Origin: Ornithinimicrobium sediminis
GTDB lineage: Bacteria; Actinomycetota; Actinomycetes; Actinomycetales; Dermatophilaceae
Direction: 5' to 3'
Assembly: GCF_021272345.1 (NCBI RefSeq)
Contig: NZ_JAJSDQ010000004.1
Location: forward strand, 186,001-250,000
DNA length: 64,000 nucleotides
The position numbers and the translations under genes were made by a program. The notes beneath the pieces were generated by a model. That model was not told the origin of the DNA. It did not search any database and saw nothing but the letters and a program-made list of their open reading frames with translations. Positions 23,710-32,378 of this stretch are shown in pieces (positions within the stretch are counted from its first letter, which is position 1; each line of letters starts with the position of its first letter).

Positions 23710-26265
23710 ATGACCCCGCGTGAGGGGGAGGTGCTGGCCTTGTTGGCCGAGCAGCTCACCTACGTCGAGATCGGGGCGCGTCTGTTCATCTCCGCGCGCA
23801 CCGTCGAAACGCATGTGGAGTCGCTGCGCCGCCAGTTCGGCGCTCGCGATCGCCGGGAGCTCGTGCAGCTCGCCGCCGCCGCGAACGGCGCAACGCTGCC
23901 AGCGCCGCTCTCCTCGTTCGTCGGACGGTTGTCCGAGCGGGCGGAGCTGGCCGATGCGCTGGCCGGGGCCCGGTTGGTCACCGCGGTCGGCCCAGGGGGC
24001 GTAGGCAAGACCCGGCTCGCGCAGAGGGTGGCGGCGGATCTGGTCGCACGCCACCGTGATGGCACCTTCTACGTCGATCTCGTTCCGATCGCTGGTTCCG
24101 ACGACCTGCTGGCCTCGGTCGCGCGGGTGGTCGCCCCGGTGCACACCGGCAGCGCCCTTCAGACACTGGTGGCCGTCATCGGAGCGCGACACGTGCTGCT
24201 TCTGTTGGACAACTGCGAGCACCTGGTGGATCCGGTCGCCCGGCTCGTGGAGGAGCTGCTGTCGAACTGTCCTGCGTTGCGGGTGCTGCTGACCAGCCGG
24301 TCGCGTCTGCTGCTGCCGCACGAACGGGTCTACGAGGTGCCGGGGCTCGACCCCCCCAGCGATGCCGCCGACTTGTTCCTGGCCCGCTGCGATGTCCCGG
24401 GCCTGGACCGCGACCGGGTCTCGGCGGTGTGCGAGGCGCTGGGCGGGCTGCCTCTGGCGGTCGAGCTGGCCGCATCCCGGCTACCGGCCCTCGGGCTCGA
24501 CGGTGTGGAGACCGCTCTGGCCGACCAGGCATCGTTGCTGGTCGGGGGTGCCCGGGTGACCCAACGGCATCGCTCACTGGAGGATCTGGTGGATTGGAGC
24601 TACCAGCTGCTCACCGAAGCAGAGCAAACCTTGTTCCGTGCGGTGGCCGTCTTCGTCGGACCCTTCGACACGGGCGCTGCGGCCGTGGTCGCCGACGTCG
24701 ACGACGCGTCTGCGGCCGTCGCGCTCGCCGGTCTGTGCGAGCACAGCCTGCTCGGCGCCATACCAGGGGACCCGACCCGCTACCGGGCCCTCGAACCAGT
24801 CCGCCAGTCCGCTGCCCGGATCCAGGACCCGACCGACGCCGCAGCCGTGTCCACGCGCCACCACGCCTGGTGCGCTTCCTTGCTGGAATCGCTCGCAGGT
24901 CAGCAAGAGGAAGACCTCGCATGGTGCGAGCGGCTCGACGCCATCGCGGCGGATGCGCGCGCCGCCGCCGACACCCACGACGACGCCGCACTGGGCGAGC
25001 TGCTAGGCGGTCTGCTGTTCCGGCGCGGAAGACTGCGAGAGGCGCAGCACGCGTTCGGACGGGCCGGGACACCGTGGGCCCTGGAGCGCGCGGCGGCGGT
25101 CGCAGAATGTCGGCTCGCGGGCGCTGAGGCGTACCCCCTCTTCCTGGCTGCAGCCGAGGGCTACGACCGGCTCGACGACCCGGTCGGCGCAGCCAGGATG
25201 CTCGCGCGGGCGGTCGACCACGCGGTGCGCTTCGCGGGCATGTACCCCGACCCGGTGCCCGAGGGCGACCTTCGGGCCCTGCTCGACCGCGCCCGTGCGT
25301 TCGACGGTGCGTCCGCGGTCGTCATGGTGGCCGGCGCCCATCTGGATGCCAGCATCGACCTCGAGGAGATCCTCGAAGCGACGCGCGAGGACCCAGTGCT
25401 GAGGAGCGCGGCGCTCGACGCGATCGTCGTCGCCCGCGTCTGGAGCGCCGATCTGCCGGAGGCGACGAAGGCCTGTCTGCTGCGGGTCGATCCCTTGGAG
25501 CCGCTGTGCCTCGACCCGGTCGCCGGTCTGGAGCTCAAGGATGCCCTGCACACGGGCTCCCTCGTCGCTGTCGGGGCAGGTGAACTGGCGCTGAGCCGTG
25601 ACCTGGGGGCCCGTAACGCCGCTCTGCCCTATCTGCGAGAGGAACGGGCTCTCGCCGTGGAGGAGGGCCTCGTCTCCGCGGCCTTGTCCGGTGACTGGGA
25701 CGAATTCCCGGAGCGGGCGCGGGCCTACCGCCTCGGCTGGGAACGGTCCGGGCGGCCAGCTGCGCCCGGGCGAGGCCTGGCACCGGCGGCGATCGCACTC
25801 GTCCTGGGCCTGCAGGGCTCGCCAGAGCGTGAAGACTGGCTCGAGGTCCTTGCCGGCGTCCGAGGCGTCCCGACCGCCCAGGCCAGCGACGTCGCCTACG
25901 GGCGCGTGTTCACCGCGCTGCTCCATCTGCACCGCGACGATCCGCTCGCGGCGCTCACCCTCCTCGACCACGACGACCCAGGCTGGCTTCATCTGCTGTT
26001 CACCTCCTGGCGTGAGGCACTCGCTGCCGAAGCATCCGTCCTCGCGGGTCTCCCCGACGCCGAAGCCCGCATCGCCCTCGCGCGGGAACACTGCGCGACC
26101 AACCCGGTCGCCGAGCGGATCACCCAACGCGCGCACACACTGCGCATAGGCGAGCCACGGTACGTCGACGTTCCCGGATGCCCCTACCAGCAGGCCAGGA
26201 GCCTGCAGCTCGCAGGCGACCCCGCAGCCGGAATCGCCTACGCCGCCCTAGGCATTTCTCGGTGA
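23710..26265 (+). CDS. STAND-type transcriptional regulator with N-terminal LuxR HTH
   Basis: 851 residues. The LuxR helix-turn-helix is at the very N-terminus (MTPREGEVLALLAEQLTYVE, then ARTVETHVESLRRQ, residues 1-50), not at the C-terminus as usual. After LPAPLSSFVGR comes an NB-ARC-like ATPase with Walker A GPGGVGKT at 94-101, Walker B LLLLDNCEH at about 160 and GLPLAVELAA. The rest is helical, probably TPR-like. ATG 23710 is chosen because it starts the HTH; a CAGACT box 6 nt upstream hints at a leaderless message. A 23-bp palindrome at 23671-23693 lies just before it and again before the aldehyde dehydrogenase, so this protein probably controls both. Confidence 0.88.
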   Translation: MTPREGEVLALLAEQLTYVEIGARLFISARTVETHVESLRRQFGARDRRELVQLAAAANGATLPAPLSSFVGRLSERAELADALAGARLVTAVGPGGVGKTRLAQRVAADLVARHRDGTFYVDLVPIAGSDDLLASVARVVAPVHTGSALQTLVAVIGARHVLLLLDNCEHLVDPVARLVEELLSNCPALRVLLTSRSRLLLPHERVYEVPGLDPPSDAADLFLARCDVPGLDRDRVSAVCEALGGLPLAVELAASRLPALGLDGVETALADQASLLVGGARVTQRHRSLEDLVDWSYQLLTEAEQTLFRAVAVFVGPFDTGAAAVVADVDDASAAVALAGLCEHSLLGAIPGDPTRYRALEPVRQSAARIQDPTDAAAVSTRHHAWCASLLESLAGQQEEDLAWCERLDAIAADARAAADTHDDAALGELLGGLLFRRGRLREAQHAFGRAGTPWALERAAAVAECRLAGAEAYPLFLAAAEGYDRLDDPVGAARMLARAVDHAVRFAGMYPDPVPEGDLRALLDRARAFDGASAVVMVAGAHLDASIDLEEILEATREDPVLRSAALDAIVVARVWSADLPEATKACLLRVDPLEPLCLDPVAGLELKDALHTGSLVAVGAGELALSRDLGARNAALPYLREERALAVEEGLVSAALSGDWDEFPERARAYRLGWERSGRPAAPGRGLAPAAIALVLGLQGSPEREDWLEVLAGVRGVPTAQASDVAYGRVFTALLHLHRDDPLAALTLLDHDDPGWLHLLFTSWREALAAEASVLAGLPDAEARIALAREHCATNPVAERITQRAHTLRIGEPRYVDVPGCPYQQARSLQLAGDPAAGIAYAALGISR

Positions 26266-26591
26266 AGCTGCCGATGCACACCGCGCCAGGACTCCCTTGG
26301 CCAGGGACGTGCGGAGAGCCACTTCTTGCCTAACGCTGACGGATGACCCCGCCGAGGGGCGCGTGGCAGGCCGACGTCGAGACCCGCTTGGTCGCATTTC
26401 TGGAAACCGGAGCGGCCCGGTCCGACTACCACGATCACCAGCCTGGGGCCGGTCGGGACCGCGCCGCCTGCACGCGGTGATCGTCCGCCTACAGGCGTGG
26501 GGCACCCGCTCATCGCCGGCGCACCGGCGCATATCCGGGTGGGGTGCTCCCCGCCCAGGTTGGCGCCGATGACGCCAGACGCCCGCGGTGA
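26266..26591. other. Intergenic gap without a recognisable gene
   Basis: This 326-bp region lies between the convergent regulator and aldehyde dehydrogenase. I see no coding signal I can support. CGCGGTGATCACCGCG at 26584-26599 is a perfect 16-bp palindrome over the dehydrogenase stop codon; without a loop it is a poor terminator. Confidence 0.5.
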
Positions 26592-28112
26592 TCACCGCGC
26601 AGCCTCGGGCCAGGGGATGAGGGTGCTGTGGAACTCGAGGTACTCACCCAGGCCGGACGGCGAGTTCTCCCAGCCGATCCCGCTCTGCTTGATCCCACCG
26701 AACGGAACGTGCTTCTGACCGAGCGGGGAGAGTGCGGTGTGGTGGTTGACGAAGGCCAGCCCAGCCTCGATCCGCGAGGCGACCGCCTCGGCGCGTTCGT
26801 GGTCGGAGCCCCAGACGGACGACCCGAGGCCGTACTCGGTGGCGTTCGCCATCTCGATGGCCTGCTCCTCGGTGTCGTAACCGACGATGGGAAGGATCGG
26901 ACCGAACTGCTCCTCCTGGACGAGCGGGTCCCTCGGGTCCGCATCCACGACGACGGCGGGCCGCAGGTAGTAGCCCTCGTCCCAGCGGTCCGGGTTCAGG
27001 ACCCGGCCGGTCATGCGGACGTCTGCACCGGTCTCGGCCAGGCGGGAGTGGATCGCTCGGATCCGGTCGAGCTGCGGGCGGTTGTTCACCGGCCCCATCG
27101 TGGCCTCCGGGTCCAGTCCGTGGCCGATCGAGATGCTGCCCACCCGGTCCAGCATCGCCTCGCTGAAGTCGGTCACCAGGGCACGCGGCACATAGACCCG
27201 CTTGACGGCGTAACAGACCTGACCGGCCCTTTGGAAGGCCTGAGCCGAGATCTGGTCCGCGGTGCGCTCGAGGTCGGCGTCATCGAGCACGATGGCCGGG
27301 TCGTTGCCGCCGAGCTCGAAGTGGATCCTGGTGAGCGTGTCGGCCGCAGACTTCATGATCACCTTTGCGGCGGGGCCGCCCCCGGTGAACGAGACCTTGC
27401 GGACCTCGCGGTTCGCGACCAGGGCCGCCCCGACGTCATGGTCGCCGTGGACGACGTTGAGGACTCCGGGTGGGAGGAGGCTCGCGATCCGTCTCAGCGC
27501 CAGAGAGACGGCGAGCGGAGCGAATGGCGAGGGCTTGACGATGACCGCGTTCCCCGCGACCAGCGCCGGTCCGATCTTCTGCGCGGCCAGCACGACCGGT
27601 GCGTTCCACGGGACGATGCAGGCGACGACCCCCAGGGGGCGACGCTCGACGCGGACCCACCCCCACGAGTCCTCGAAGACGGAGCCGGCTCCGAGCAGAT
27701 CCTGCCCCCACCCGGCCGCGGTACGCAGCACCCCCGATGCGCCCAACAGCTCCCGGCGCGTGTTCGGCAGCACCGTGCCGTTCTCCCGGGTGAGCACGAC
27801 CGCGAGGTCCTCGTGCTCACGCTGGAGGTCATCGGCGGCACGGGTCAGGAGCGCGGCGCGTTCTTCCACCGGTCGTGCACGCCAACCGGCTTGCGCCCGA
27901 CGAGCGATTTCTACGACGACATCCACGTCGTCCACGGTCGCCGTCGACACCACGCCCACCACTTCATCCAGTCTGCCGGGGTCGCGAACCTCCAACGAGC
28001 CCGCCCCGGCCGTCCAGGCCTCCCCGCCTGCGTAAGTCCCGACCAGGCTCGTCCCAAGGGGCGCCACGGCACCCTGCCGGACCCTGACCGTCACGTCTGA
28101 TGTCGATCCCAT
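26592..28112 (-). CDS. NAD(P)-dependent aldehyde dehydrogenase
   Basis: 506 residues, full length for the family. Motifs include IVPWNAPVVLAAQKIGPALVAGNAVIVKPS in part (cofactor entry), FTGGGPAAK as the Rossmann turn, the general base Glu in FELGGNDP and the catalytic Cys in GQVCYAVKRVY. The C-terminus has PFGGIKQSGIGWENSPSG. It oxidises an aldehyde to the acid. In a segment with an aminotransferase it may oxidise the semialdehyde or aldehyde formed by deamination, but this is inference. Its promoter is a copy of the methyltransferase/LuxR promoter, including most of the palindrome. Confidence 0.93.
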   Translation of the reverse strand: MGSTSDVTVRVRQGAVAPLGTSLVGTYAGGEAWTAGAGSLEVRDPGRLDEVVGVVSTATVDDVDVVVEIARRAQAGWRARPVEERAALLTRAADDLQREHEDLAVVLTRENGTVLPNTRRELLGASGVLRTAAGWGQDLLGAGSVFEDSWGWVRVERRPLGVVACIVPWNAPVVLAAQKIGPALVAGNAVIVKPSPFAPLAVSLALRRIASLLPPGVLNVVHGDHDVGAALVANREVRKVSFTGGGPAAKVIMKSAADTLTRIHFELGGNDPAIVLDDADLERTADQISAQAFQRAGQVCYAVKRVYVPRALVTDFSEAMLDRVGSISIGHGLDPEATMGPVNNRPQLDRIRAIHSRLAETGADVRMTGRVLNPDRWDEGYYLRPAVVVDADPRDPLVQEEQFGPILPIVGYDTEEQAIEMANATEYGLGSSVWGSDHERAEAVASRIEAGLAFVNHHTALSPLGQKHVPFGGIKQSGIGWENSPSGLGEYLEFHSTLIPWPEAAR

Positions 28113-28198
28113 CGTCTTCTCCTCTGTTCGTCGATGTCTCCTGAGCGTTGCAGCGGCGGGGGTTGGTCGTATCCGGGATGATCCCGGGTTTGTGCCAG
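28110..28198. promoter_or_regulatory. Duplicated promoter with palindrome, copy 2
   Basis: This 89-bp stretch begins at the aldehyde dehydrogenase start codon and aligns end to end with 23611-23700. The left palindrome arm GTATCCGGGA (28169-28178) is unchanged; the right arm is TCCCGGGTTT. No regulator gene follows in the plus direction, unlike at copy 1. Confidence 0.6.
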
Positions 28199-28436
28199 GT
28201 CGCCGGTCCGGAGCGGAGTCCAGGGACCCAAGAGCCCTCGAGGTACGGGAACGGCGCCCCTCAAAGGACGCGCTCGAGCAACTGCTGGGGCCTCGACGGA
28301 CCCAGCCTGGTTACGCTCATCTGTTTGAGGGTCGCGGTGGTGTGGCCCGCCGGCCACCGGTGGCCTCGCCCATCCTGCAGCGACGTCCCAGCCGTGAGGG
28401 ACCGCCCGCCGACCACGACGCGGGGCCGCATGCGGG

Positions 28437-28600
28437 TTGCGCGTGGCCACCGTTTGGCCACCACAGCATCGTCGCGACCATCATTGGTTGCGTCAGGAAC
28501 CGTGGTTCCCGCCTACTGCAACTGTGCCCACGTCCCTTGTGCTGCAGCGCATCTTCCATTTAATCCGTAGGTTGTGGGTTCGAGTCCCACGGGGCCCACC
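28437..28600. repeat. 164-bp direct repeat, copy 2, ending in a tRNA-Lys 3' half (att-like)
   Basis: It has exactly the same length and orientation as 21204-21367. The final 41 bp (28560-28600) are identical. The first 78 bp match at most positions (for example GTGGCCACC, CACCACAGCATCG, GAACCGTGGTT), and the middle differs. No 5' half of a tRNA precedes it. The two copies bracket 28437-21368, about 7.1 kb, containing the aminotransferase to aldehyde dehydrogenase block. Confidence 0.75.
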
Positions 28601-28701
28601 TTGCGTTTTCGCAGGTCAAGTTGGGTACGATCACACTCCCCGACTCCGTGCGGACACAAGAAGCGTGGCCCGTGGGACGGCCTGAGGCCGTCATCTCGGT
28701 G

Positions 28702-28836
28702 GCCGACGCGGAGCTCAAGGCGTTGGTGGAGACGACCGAGTTCTCGCTCATGGGGCTGCACGGCATCGGTCCCTCCGGTGCCGCCCGGCTGCTGGTCGAG
28801 GTCGGCGAAGTCAGCCGATTCCCCGACCGCAACCAC
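28702..28836 (+). mobile_element. IS110-family transposase remnant
   Basis: About 45 codons in one frame read ELKALVETTEFSLMGLHGIG followed by GPSGAARLLVEVGEVSRFPD. This is the conserved C-terminal Transposase_20 region of IS110-type transposases. The reading then loses similarity, and neither an N-terminal DEDD domain nor a complete end is present. It lies 100 bp outside the right-hand tRNA-like repeat. The stretch 28837-29110 has nothing I can support. Confidence 0.7.
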
Positions 28837-29110
28837 GCAGTGGTCGGCGTCCCTGCACCTGCTGCTCGGCGCCGGATCATGTGTGTCAACACGGCACCGA
28901 GCTGGCTGTCGCCGTTGCCCGTGTCATCCCGTTCGCTGGATCCAGTTGTGTCGACGCTTTCCATCGCCGCAACAGGCGAACCCTTATGCGCCGCAGCAGT
29001 ACTGCGGCTGGGGGATCCATGCCGGTGCGCAGATATACCCATTGAACGGCGCCGACGAATGGGTATCGCGTCCGAAGCAGTTGCGGCCCTGCTTTCCTAG
29101 CGTCTTCTGT

Positions 29111-29376
29111 ATGACGACGCAGAACGCGACGGACGACGCGAAGGCCGTCTTCCGGGCGCCATTGATGACGGAGCTGTCAGGTCACACGCTCTACGCGGTC
29201 GAACTGCCCGGCGTTGGCCTGACAGACAGGGCGCGCGTGGGCGGTCCTGAGCTGGGCTCGGCCGCCACGGCATCCCGGATGCCGACCTGCAGGTCATGCC
29301 CGGTGGCCGTACTCCCTGGCTGCATCGGGCAGGGACAGTCGCCGCGCTCACCCACGAGTTCTTCGACACGCACTGA
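29111..29376 (+). pseudogene. Alpha/beta-hydrolase remnant with internal deletion
   Basis: From ATG 29111 one frame gives an N-terminal hydrolase-like strand (GHTLYAVELPGVGLTDR). After about 29230 similarity stops, and a second frame from 29266 gives HGIPDADLQVMPGGRTPWL and a short helix ending at TGA 29376, which resembles the C-terminal catalytic-His region of alpha/beta-hydrolases. The middle, including the nucleophile elbow, is missing. Reading it as one decayed gene is inference from the order of the two pieces. Confidence 0.5.
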
Positions 29377-29405
29377 TCGCCCAACCCTCACCGGAGGAGA
29401 CCCAG

Positions 29406-30506
29406 ATGAGCCAGCACATCGAGACCCTGATCATCGGCGCAGGCCAGGCCGGCCTCGCCACGGCTTACCACCTGCAGCGGGCGGGCCGGCAGTGCCTGGT
29501 CGTCGATGCCAACGAGCGGATCGGCGACAACTGGCGCTGCCACTACGACTCACTCAGGCTGTACTCGCCCGTGAAGTACGACGGCCTTCCGGGCATGGAC
29601 TTCCCAGGAGACCCGTGGCACTTCCCCGGCAAGGAGGAGGTCGCCGGGTTCCTCGAGGCCTACGCGGTGGAGCACGACCTGCCGGTCCGGCTGCAGACGG
29701 AGGTCGATCGTCTCCTGGCAGGTGAGGGCGGTGGGTTTACCGCCCACCTCGGAGCCGACGTCCTCGAGTGTGACAACGTGGTGGTCGCCACCGGCACGTT
29801 TGGGCGCACCCCGCGAGTGCCGGAGGTCGCGTCGCGGCTCGATCCCCGAATCCGCCAGCTCCACTCCTCGGCGTACAAGAACCCGGCCCAGCTGCAACCC
29901 GGGACCACTTTGGTCGTCGGCGCCTCGCACTCCGGCTACGACATCGCCTTTGAGGCGGGGGCTGACCGACCCACAGTCCTGGTCGGACCCGACCGCGGGA
30001 ACATCCCGCTGGAGTGGGACACCCGCAAGTTCAAGATGTTTCTCCCGATCGTGGTCTTCATGTGGAAGCACGTGCTGACCCGACGCACCCCCATGGGTCG
30101 CAAGGAGATGCGGAAGGTGCGCCACGAGGGCGGCCCGACCACCCGGGTCAAGGCTCACCACCTCGCCGAGCGTGGCGTCGATCGGTTCGCGGAGAAGCTC
30201 ACCGACGCCTCCGCCAGTGGAAAGCCCGTGCTGGAAGACGGCCGGGTGCTCGACGTCAGCAACGTGGTGTGGGCCACAGGCTTCCGCCGCGACCTCAGCT
30301 GGATCGACCCTTCACTGTTGATGGACGACGGCTGGCCGGTGGAGTACCGCGGCGTCGTCGACTCGACACCCGGTCTGTTCTTCTGCGGGCTGTCCTTCCA
30401 GTACGCCTTCGGGTCGATGCTTCTGCCCGGCGTCGGCCGCGACGCGGCCTACGTCGCCAAGAAGATTGGTGCGCGCGGCACGGCGAAGACGCCGGCCGCG
30501 GTCTGA
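29406..30506 (+). CDS. FAD-dependent NAD(P)-binding oxidoreductase (CzcO/flavin monooxygenase-like), copy 1
   Basis: 366 residues. FAD-binding GAGQAG is at residues 11-16; DNWRCHYDSLRLYSP is the usual flavoprotein monooxygenase loop; a second Rossmann motif VVGASHSGYD (about 170-179) should bind NAD(P)H; VVWATGFRRDLSWID is the ATG-type motif near residue 290. The family oxygenates small organic substrates or reduces metals/quinones. GGAGGAG precedes the ATG. It is followed, with a 1-nt TGATG overlap, by a clear paralogue, so the pair arose by tandem duplication. Substrate unknown. Confidence 0.9.
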   Translation: MSQHIETLIIGAGQAGLATAYHLQRAGRQCLVVDANERIGDNWRCHYDSLRLYSPVKYDGLPGMDFPGDPWHFPGKEEVAGFLEAYAVEHDLPVRLQTEVDRLLAGEGGGFTAHLGADVLECDNVVVATGTFGRTPRVPEVASRLDPRIRQLHSSAYKNPAQLQPGTTLVVGASHSGYDIAFEAGADRPTVLVGPDRGNIPLEWDTRKFKMFLPIVVFMWKHVLTRRTPMGRKEMRKVRHEGGPTTRVKAHHLAERGVDRFAEKLTDASASGKPVLEDGRVLDVSNVVWATGFRRDLSWIDPSLLMDDGWPVEYRGVVDSTPGLFFCGLSFQYAFGSMLLPGVGRDAAYVAKKIGARGTAKTPAAV

Positions 30507-31621
30507 TGGCGGGGATCGAGATGGCCACCCAGCACATCGAGACCCTCATCATCGGAGCGGGCCAGGCGGGGCTCGCTACCGGGTATGAGCTCCAGCGGCG
30601 CGGCCGGGAGCTGCTGATCGTGGACGGGGTGGAGCGGGTGGGCGACAGCTGGCGCCGTCACTGGGACTCGCTGCGACTCTTCACACCCGGGAAGTACAAC
30701 AGCCTGCCCGGGCACCCGTTCCCGGGCGGGTCCTGGCAGTTCTCCGGTAAGGACGAGATCGCCGCCTACCTCGAGACCTACGCCGTGGTGCATGACCTGC
30801 CGGTGCGGCTGCGCACCCGTGTCGATCGGTTGGAGCGCCAGACCGAAGGAGGGTTCACCGCGCACCTGGGCGCGGAGACGATCACCTGCGAGAACGTCGT
30901 CGTGGCCACCGGGGGCAACGGCTGCGTGCCGCGCGTGCCCGAGTTCGCGGGCCACCTCGACCCCAACGTCGAACAGCTGCACTCAAGCCAGTACCGGCGC
31001 CCCGACCAGCTACCAGCCGGCCCCACGCTGGTGGTCGGGGCAGCCAACTCCGGCTGCGAGATCGCCCACGAGCTGGCAGCAGATCGTCCGGTGACGCTCA
31101 GTGGCCGGGACCCCGGCCACGAGCCGTTCCGCCCCGGCTCGCGGGCCGACCGGGCGTTCGTGCCGGCCTTCGTCTTCCTCGCCCGCCATGTCCTCACCCG
31201 GCGCACTCCGCTGGGCCGCAGGATGATGCGCCGCTTCCGCACGCACGGCATCCCGGTCGGGCGCGTGCGGGCGAAGGACCTGGCCGACCGGGGGGTCACC
31301 CGGAGCGAGGCCCGCGTCGTCGGCGTCCGTGACGGGCGGCCCATGCTCGCCGACGGCACCGTCGTTGACGTGGCGGTCGTGGTGTGGTGCACCGGCAGCG
31401 CGCCCGACCTCGGCTGGATAGATCTGCCCGTCGTCGGGGACGACGGCTGGCCCCGCGAGTACCGCGGGGTCGCCGAGGACGTGTCTGGCCTGTACTTCTG
31501 CGGCCTGCTGTTCCAGTACGCCGTCGCCTCGTCCGTGCTACCCGGCGTCGGCCGCGACGCGGCCTACGTCGCCCGGCACATCACTGAGCACACAGCGGCC
31601 CGTGCAGCGATCACTGCTTGA
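30506..31621 (+). CDS. FAD-dependent NAD(P)-binding oxidoreductase, copy 2
   Basis: 371 residues from ATG 30506, which overlaps the previous stop (TGATG). An internal ATG at 30521 would align exactly with the first copy (MATQHIETLIIGAGQAG versus MSQHIETLIIGAGQAG), so the true start may be 30521. Both Rossmann motifs are kept (GAGQAG; VVGAANSGCE), as are DSWRRHWDSLRLFTPG and a late CTGSAPDLGW. It is a diverged tandem duplicate, perhaps with a shifted substrate. It is 29 bp upstream of a membrane protein gene and likely shares its transcript. Confidence 0.9.
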   Translation: MAGIEMATQHIETLIIGAGQAGLATGYELQRRGRELLIVDGVERVGDSWRRHWDSLRLFTPGKYNSLPGHPFPGGSWQFSGKDEIAAYLETYAVVHDLPVRLRTRVDRLERQTEGGFTAHLGAETITCENVVVATGGNGCVPRVPEFAGHLDPNVEQLHSSQYRRPDQLPAGPTLVVGAANSGCEIAHELAADRPVTLSGRDPGHEPFRPGSRADRAFVPAFVFLARHVLTRRTPLGRRMMRRFRTHGIPVGRVRAKDLADRGVTRSEARVVGVRDGRPMLADGTVVDVAVVVWCTGSAPDLGWIDLPVVGDDGWPREYRGVAEDVSGLYFCGLLFQYAVASSVLPGVGRDAAYVARHITEHTAARAAITA

Positions 31622-31650
31622 GGACTGCTACCGGAACCAGGAGGTTCGTC

Positions 31651-32337
31651 ATGTCCGTCACCATCGACAACAGGGCCCAGTCAGGCGAGGAAGCGGCTGC
31701 GCCCACGCCCGGGAGGTGGGCCGCCATCTTGACGGGTGTCGGCCCGGTGCTGCTGCTCGTCGCCTTTCTGTGGCACCCGCCCATCCCCGGTCGGCTTCCC
31801 GACGACGCGGCGGTGGCCGATGCCGCGGCGTCCGACCTGACCCGCTGGGGGCTGGCTCATGTCGCGGCTGTGCTCGCCTCGGCGGCGATCGCGGTGGCCT
31901 TCGTCGCGGTCCGTGAGTACCTCCGCGCACACGGTGACCGTCGGCTGAGCGCCCTGGGGCTCGGTGCGGTGGTGATCGGCAGCGTCCTGTACGCCGTACT
32001 GCCCAGCCTGGAGTTCGCGCACATCGCGGCCCACGAGACCGGTGCCGACATGGAGGCCACCCAGGCGGCCCTCAGGGAGTGGTTCCTGGTCTTCCTCCTC
32101 GGCGGCTCGCTGATGTTCCTCCTCGGCTGCACCGCCTTCGCCGTGGCCGTGATGCGCATGCGACCTCTGGGAGCATGGCTCGACGGCGTGGTGGCCGGCG
32201 CGCTGGTCATGTTTGCCCTCGCTCGCCTGGTGCCCATCGGTGCGGTCCAGTTCTACGTGCAGCCCGCCGCTGCCCTGCTGGCCCTGCTGCCGCTGGCCGT
32301 CGGTATGTGGCGGCGAACGAAGACCCCGGGAGCGTGA
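31651..32337 (+). CDS. Multi-pass membrane protein of unknown function
   Basis: 228 residues. A hydrophilic N-terminus (about 20 residues) is followed by about six hydrophobic helices: near [81 protein letters not shown] and [17 protein letters not shown] 31651 is preceded by CAGGAGG, which decides the start over an upstream in-frame ATG at 31618. It resembles the DUF4386-type family in layout only. It follows the two flavoproteins and is probably co-transcribed. No catalytic motif seen. Confidence 0.8.
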   Translation: MSVTIDNRAQSGEEAAAPTPGRWAAILTGVGPVLLLVAFLWHPPIPGRLPDDAAVADAAASDLTRWGLAHVAAVLASAAIAVAFVAVREYLRAHGDRRLSALGLGAVVIGSVLYAVLPSLEFAHIAAHETGADMEATQAALREWFLVFLLGGSLMFLLGCTAFAVAVMRMRPLGAWLDGVVAGALVMFALARLVPIGAVQFYVQPAAALLALLPLAVGMWRRTKTPGA

Positions 32338-32365
32338 GACTTCACCGGACCCGGGCCGGCGTGAG

Positions 32366-32371
32366 TATCGT
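32366..32371 (+). promoter_or_regulatory. -10 box of a leaderless promoter
   Basis: TATCGT ends 7 nt before GTG 32379; no Shine-Dalgarno is present between them. Confidence 0.45.
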
Positions 32372-32378
32372 TTATGGG

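Noticed and set aside
26584-26599. 16-bp palindrome as a terminator for the aldehyde dehydrogenase
   Set aside because: It has no loop and covers the stop codon; a hairpin there would be weak.
28437-28560. Integrase C-terminus ending at the tRNA end
   Set aside because: The reading VATVWPPQHR-type is short and lacks any tyrosine-recombinase motif; I could not support an integrase.
28192-28563. Second truncated LuxR gene after the duplicated promoter
   Set aside because: Similarity to the true LuxR start comes only from the duplicated DNA up to about 28198; downstream codons show no HTH.
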